From Bacillota bacterium (GTDB lineage Bacteria; Bacillota_I; Bacilli_A; Izemoplasmatales; Hujiaoplasmataceae): 32,279 nt of DNA. The DNA lies in assembly GCA_003245625.1 (NCBI GenBank), contig QKCT01000043.1:1-32279 (forward strand), given 5' to 3'. Shown here piece by piece: positions 31,894 to 32,279 of this stretch. Every line of letters starts with the position of its first letter. The first letter of the stretch is position 1. Made by a program: the position numbers and the translations under genes. The notes below the pieces were generated by a model. The model saw nothing but the letters and a program-made list of their open reading frames with translations. It searched no databases and was not told where the DNA came from.

Positions 31894-32279
31894 ATGAAAG
31901 AGATAGATCCAACCATTTATACACCGATGATGCAACAATATCTAGAGATCAAAAAAGACTATAGCGATTATATAGTCTTTTTTCGACTGGGAGATTTCTA
32001 TGAAATGTTCTTCCAAGATGCTTTGGTTGCTTCGAAAGAGTTGGAGATTGTTTTAACAGGCAGAGATGCCGGAGCACAAGAACGTGTTCCAATGTGCGGA
32101 ATTCCTTATCACGCAGCAAGCATCTATTTGGATAAATTGGTTGAAAAGGGATATAAAGTTGCAATCGTTGAACAAGTGGAAGATCCAAAAGAAGCAAAAG
32201 GCATTGTAAAACGAGAAGTCATCAAGCTTGTTACACCTGGTACGATTATCGAAGATGGCAGTCTAAGCAAAAAAGCTAA
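31894..32279 (+). CDS. mutS: DNA mismatch repair protein MutS, N-terminal part
   Basis: Partial gene cut by the window edge: 128 complete codons plus two bases of a protein usually near 850 residues. MutS finds mispaired bases and starts mismatch repair. The visible part is the mismatch-recognition domain. [10 protein letters not shown] contains the Phe-x-Glu that inserts at the mismatch (F35, E37), followed by [35 protein letters not shown] and [13 protein letters not shown], all family signatures. AGGAG (31884-31888) lies 5 bases before the ATG. The final bases read GCT-AA and are an incomplete codon, not a stop. A terminator-like hairpin lies within codons about 20-30. Confidence 0.98.
   Translation, partial: MKEIDPTIYTPMMQQYLEIKKDYSDYIVFFRLGDFYEMFFQDALVASKELEIVLTGRDAGAQERVPMCGIPYHAASIYLDKLVEKGYKVAIVEQVEDPKEAKGIVKREVIKLVTPGTIIEDGSLSKKA
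31951..31983 (+). other. Terminator-like hairpin inside the mutS coding sequence
   Basis: AAAAAAGACTATA (31951-31963) and TATAGTCTTTTTT (31971-31983) are perfect 13-base complements with a 7-base loop, and the 3' arm ends in six T. This has the shape of an intrinsic terminator 57 bases after the mutS start codon. It encodes [11 protein letters not shown], a normal MutS segment, so it may be fortuitous or an attenuator. Confidence 0.6.

Noticed and set aside
1-32279. tRNA or rRNA genes, CRISPR arrays, insertion sequences, prophage genes
   Set aside because: No cloverleaf, rRNA core, regularly spaced repeats, transposase or phage genes were found on reading through the window; a covariance search was not possible.

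Overview
The window looks like chromosomal DNA from an AT-rich, low-GC Gram-positive-type bacterium (Bacillota, or a free-living relative of the Mollicutes such as the Izemoplasma/Haloplasma group). The gene set points this way: AddAB instead of RecBCD, RNase Y followed by YmdB, CvfB, a YeeI-type YebC protein, a YtrA-type GntR operon, HrcA/CIRCE control and QueH. UGA is used as a stop (ABC permease, addB, NUDIX gene), so the genetic code is standard and not the UGA=Trp code of mycoplasmas. The assignment is inferred from gene content alone. Only the first gene is on the minus strand. The rest is one long co-oriented run of small operons, most with good sigma-A promoters and intrinsic terminators.

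Left part (1-9150): the 5' part of a membrane pyrophosphatase gene (minus strand) lies divergent to a rubredoxin gene. A cobalamin riboswitch follows and heads a two-gene unit, a DUF4430 lipoprotein plus an ECF-type S component, that looks like a corrinoid capture and uptake module. Next come a YtrA-like operon (ABC ATPase, ABC-2 permease, GntR regulator), dihydrolipoamide dehydrogenase with an overlapping sirtuin, and an overlapping cysteine desulfurase / thioredoxin-like / exported-thioredoxin-CcdA fusion operon.

Middle (9150-22670): an Hsp20 gene carries two CIRCE operators around one promoter. It is followed by an addB-addA pair (AddB shortened, without Walker A), two Sel1-repeat proteins with queH, and a cassette of a DUF5058 membrane protein, a second membrane protein and an M20 peptidase. 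The peptidase reading frame is broken just before its last conserved zinc-ligand region. A cytosolic serine beta-lactamase-like protein ends this part.

Right part (22670-32279): a housekeeping cluster for RNA and DNA maintenance: cvfB, yebC, pgsA, recA (with a 17-bp palindrome in its leader), rny, a NUDIX hydrolase, ymdB and miaB. Then comes an unfamiliar protein with two SAP/Rho-N-like motifs, a long Pro-Glu acidic stretch, a basic patch and a C-terminal membrane anchor. The window ends in mutS, cut by the window edge, whose early coding sequence contains a perfect 13-bp terminator-like hairpin.

The points most worth following up are the tail-anchored SAP-like protein, the riboswitch-controlled lipoprotein/S-component pair, the M20 frameshift, the double CIRCE, the hairpin inside mutS and the DUF5058 cassette. 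No tRNA, rRNA, CRISPR array, insertion sequence or prophage gene was seen. No gene-free stretch exceeds about 310 bases; the longest (920-1230) is filled by a terminator, a promoter and the riboswitch.
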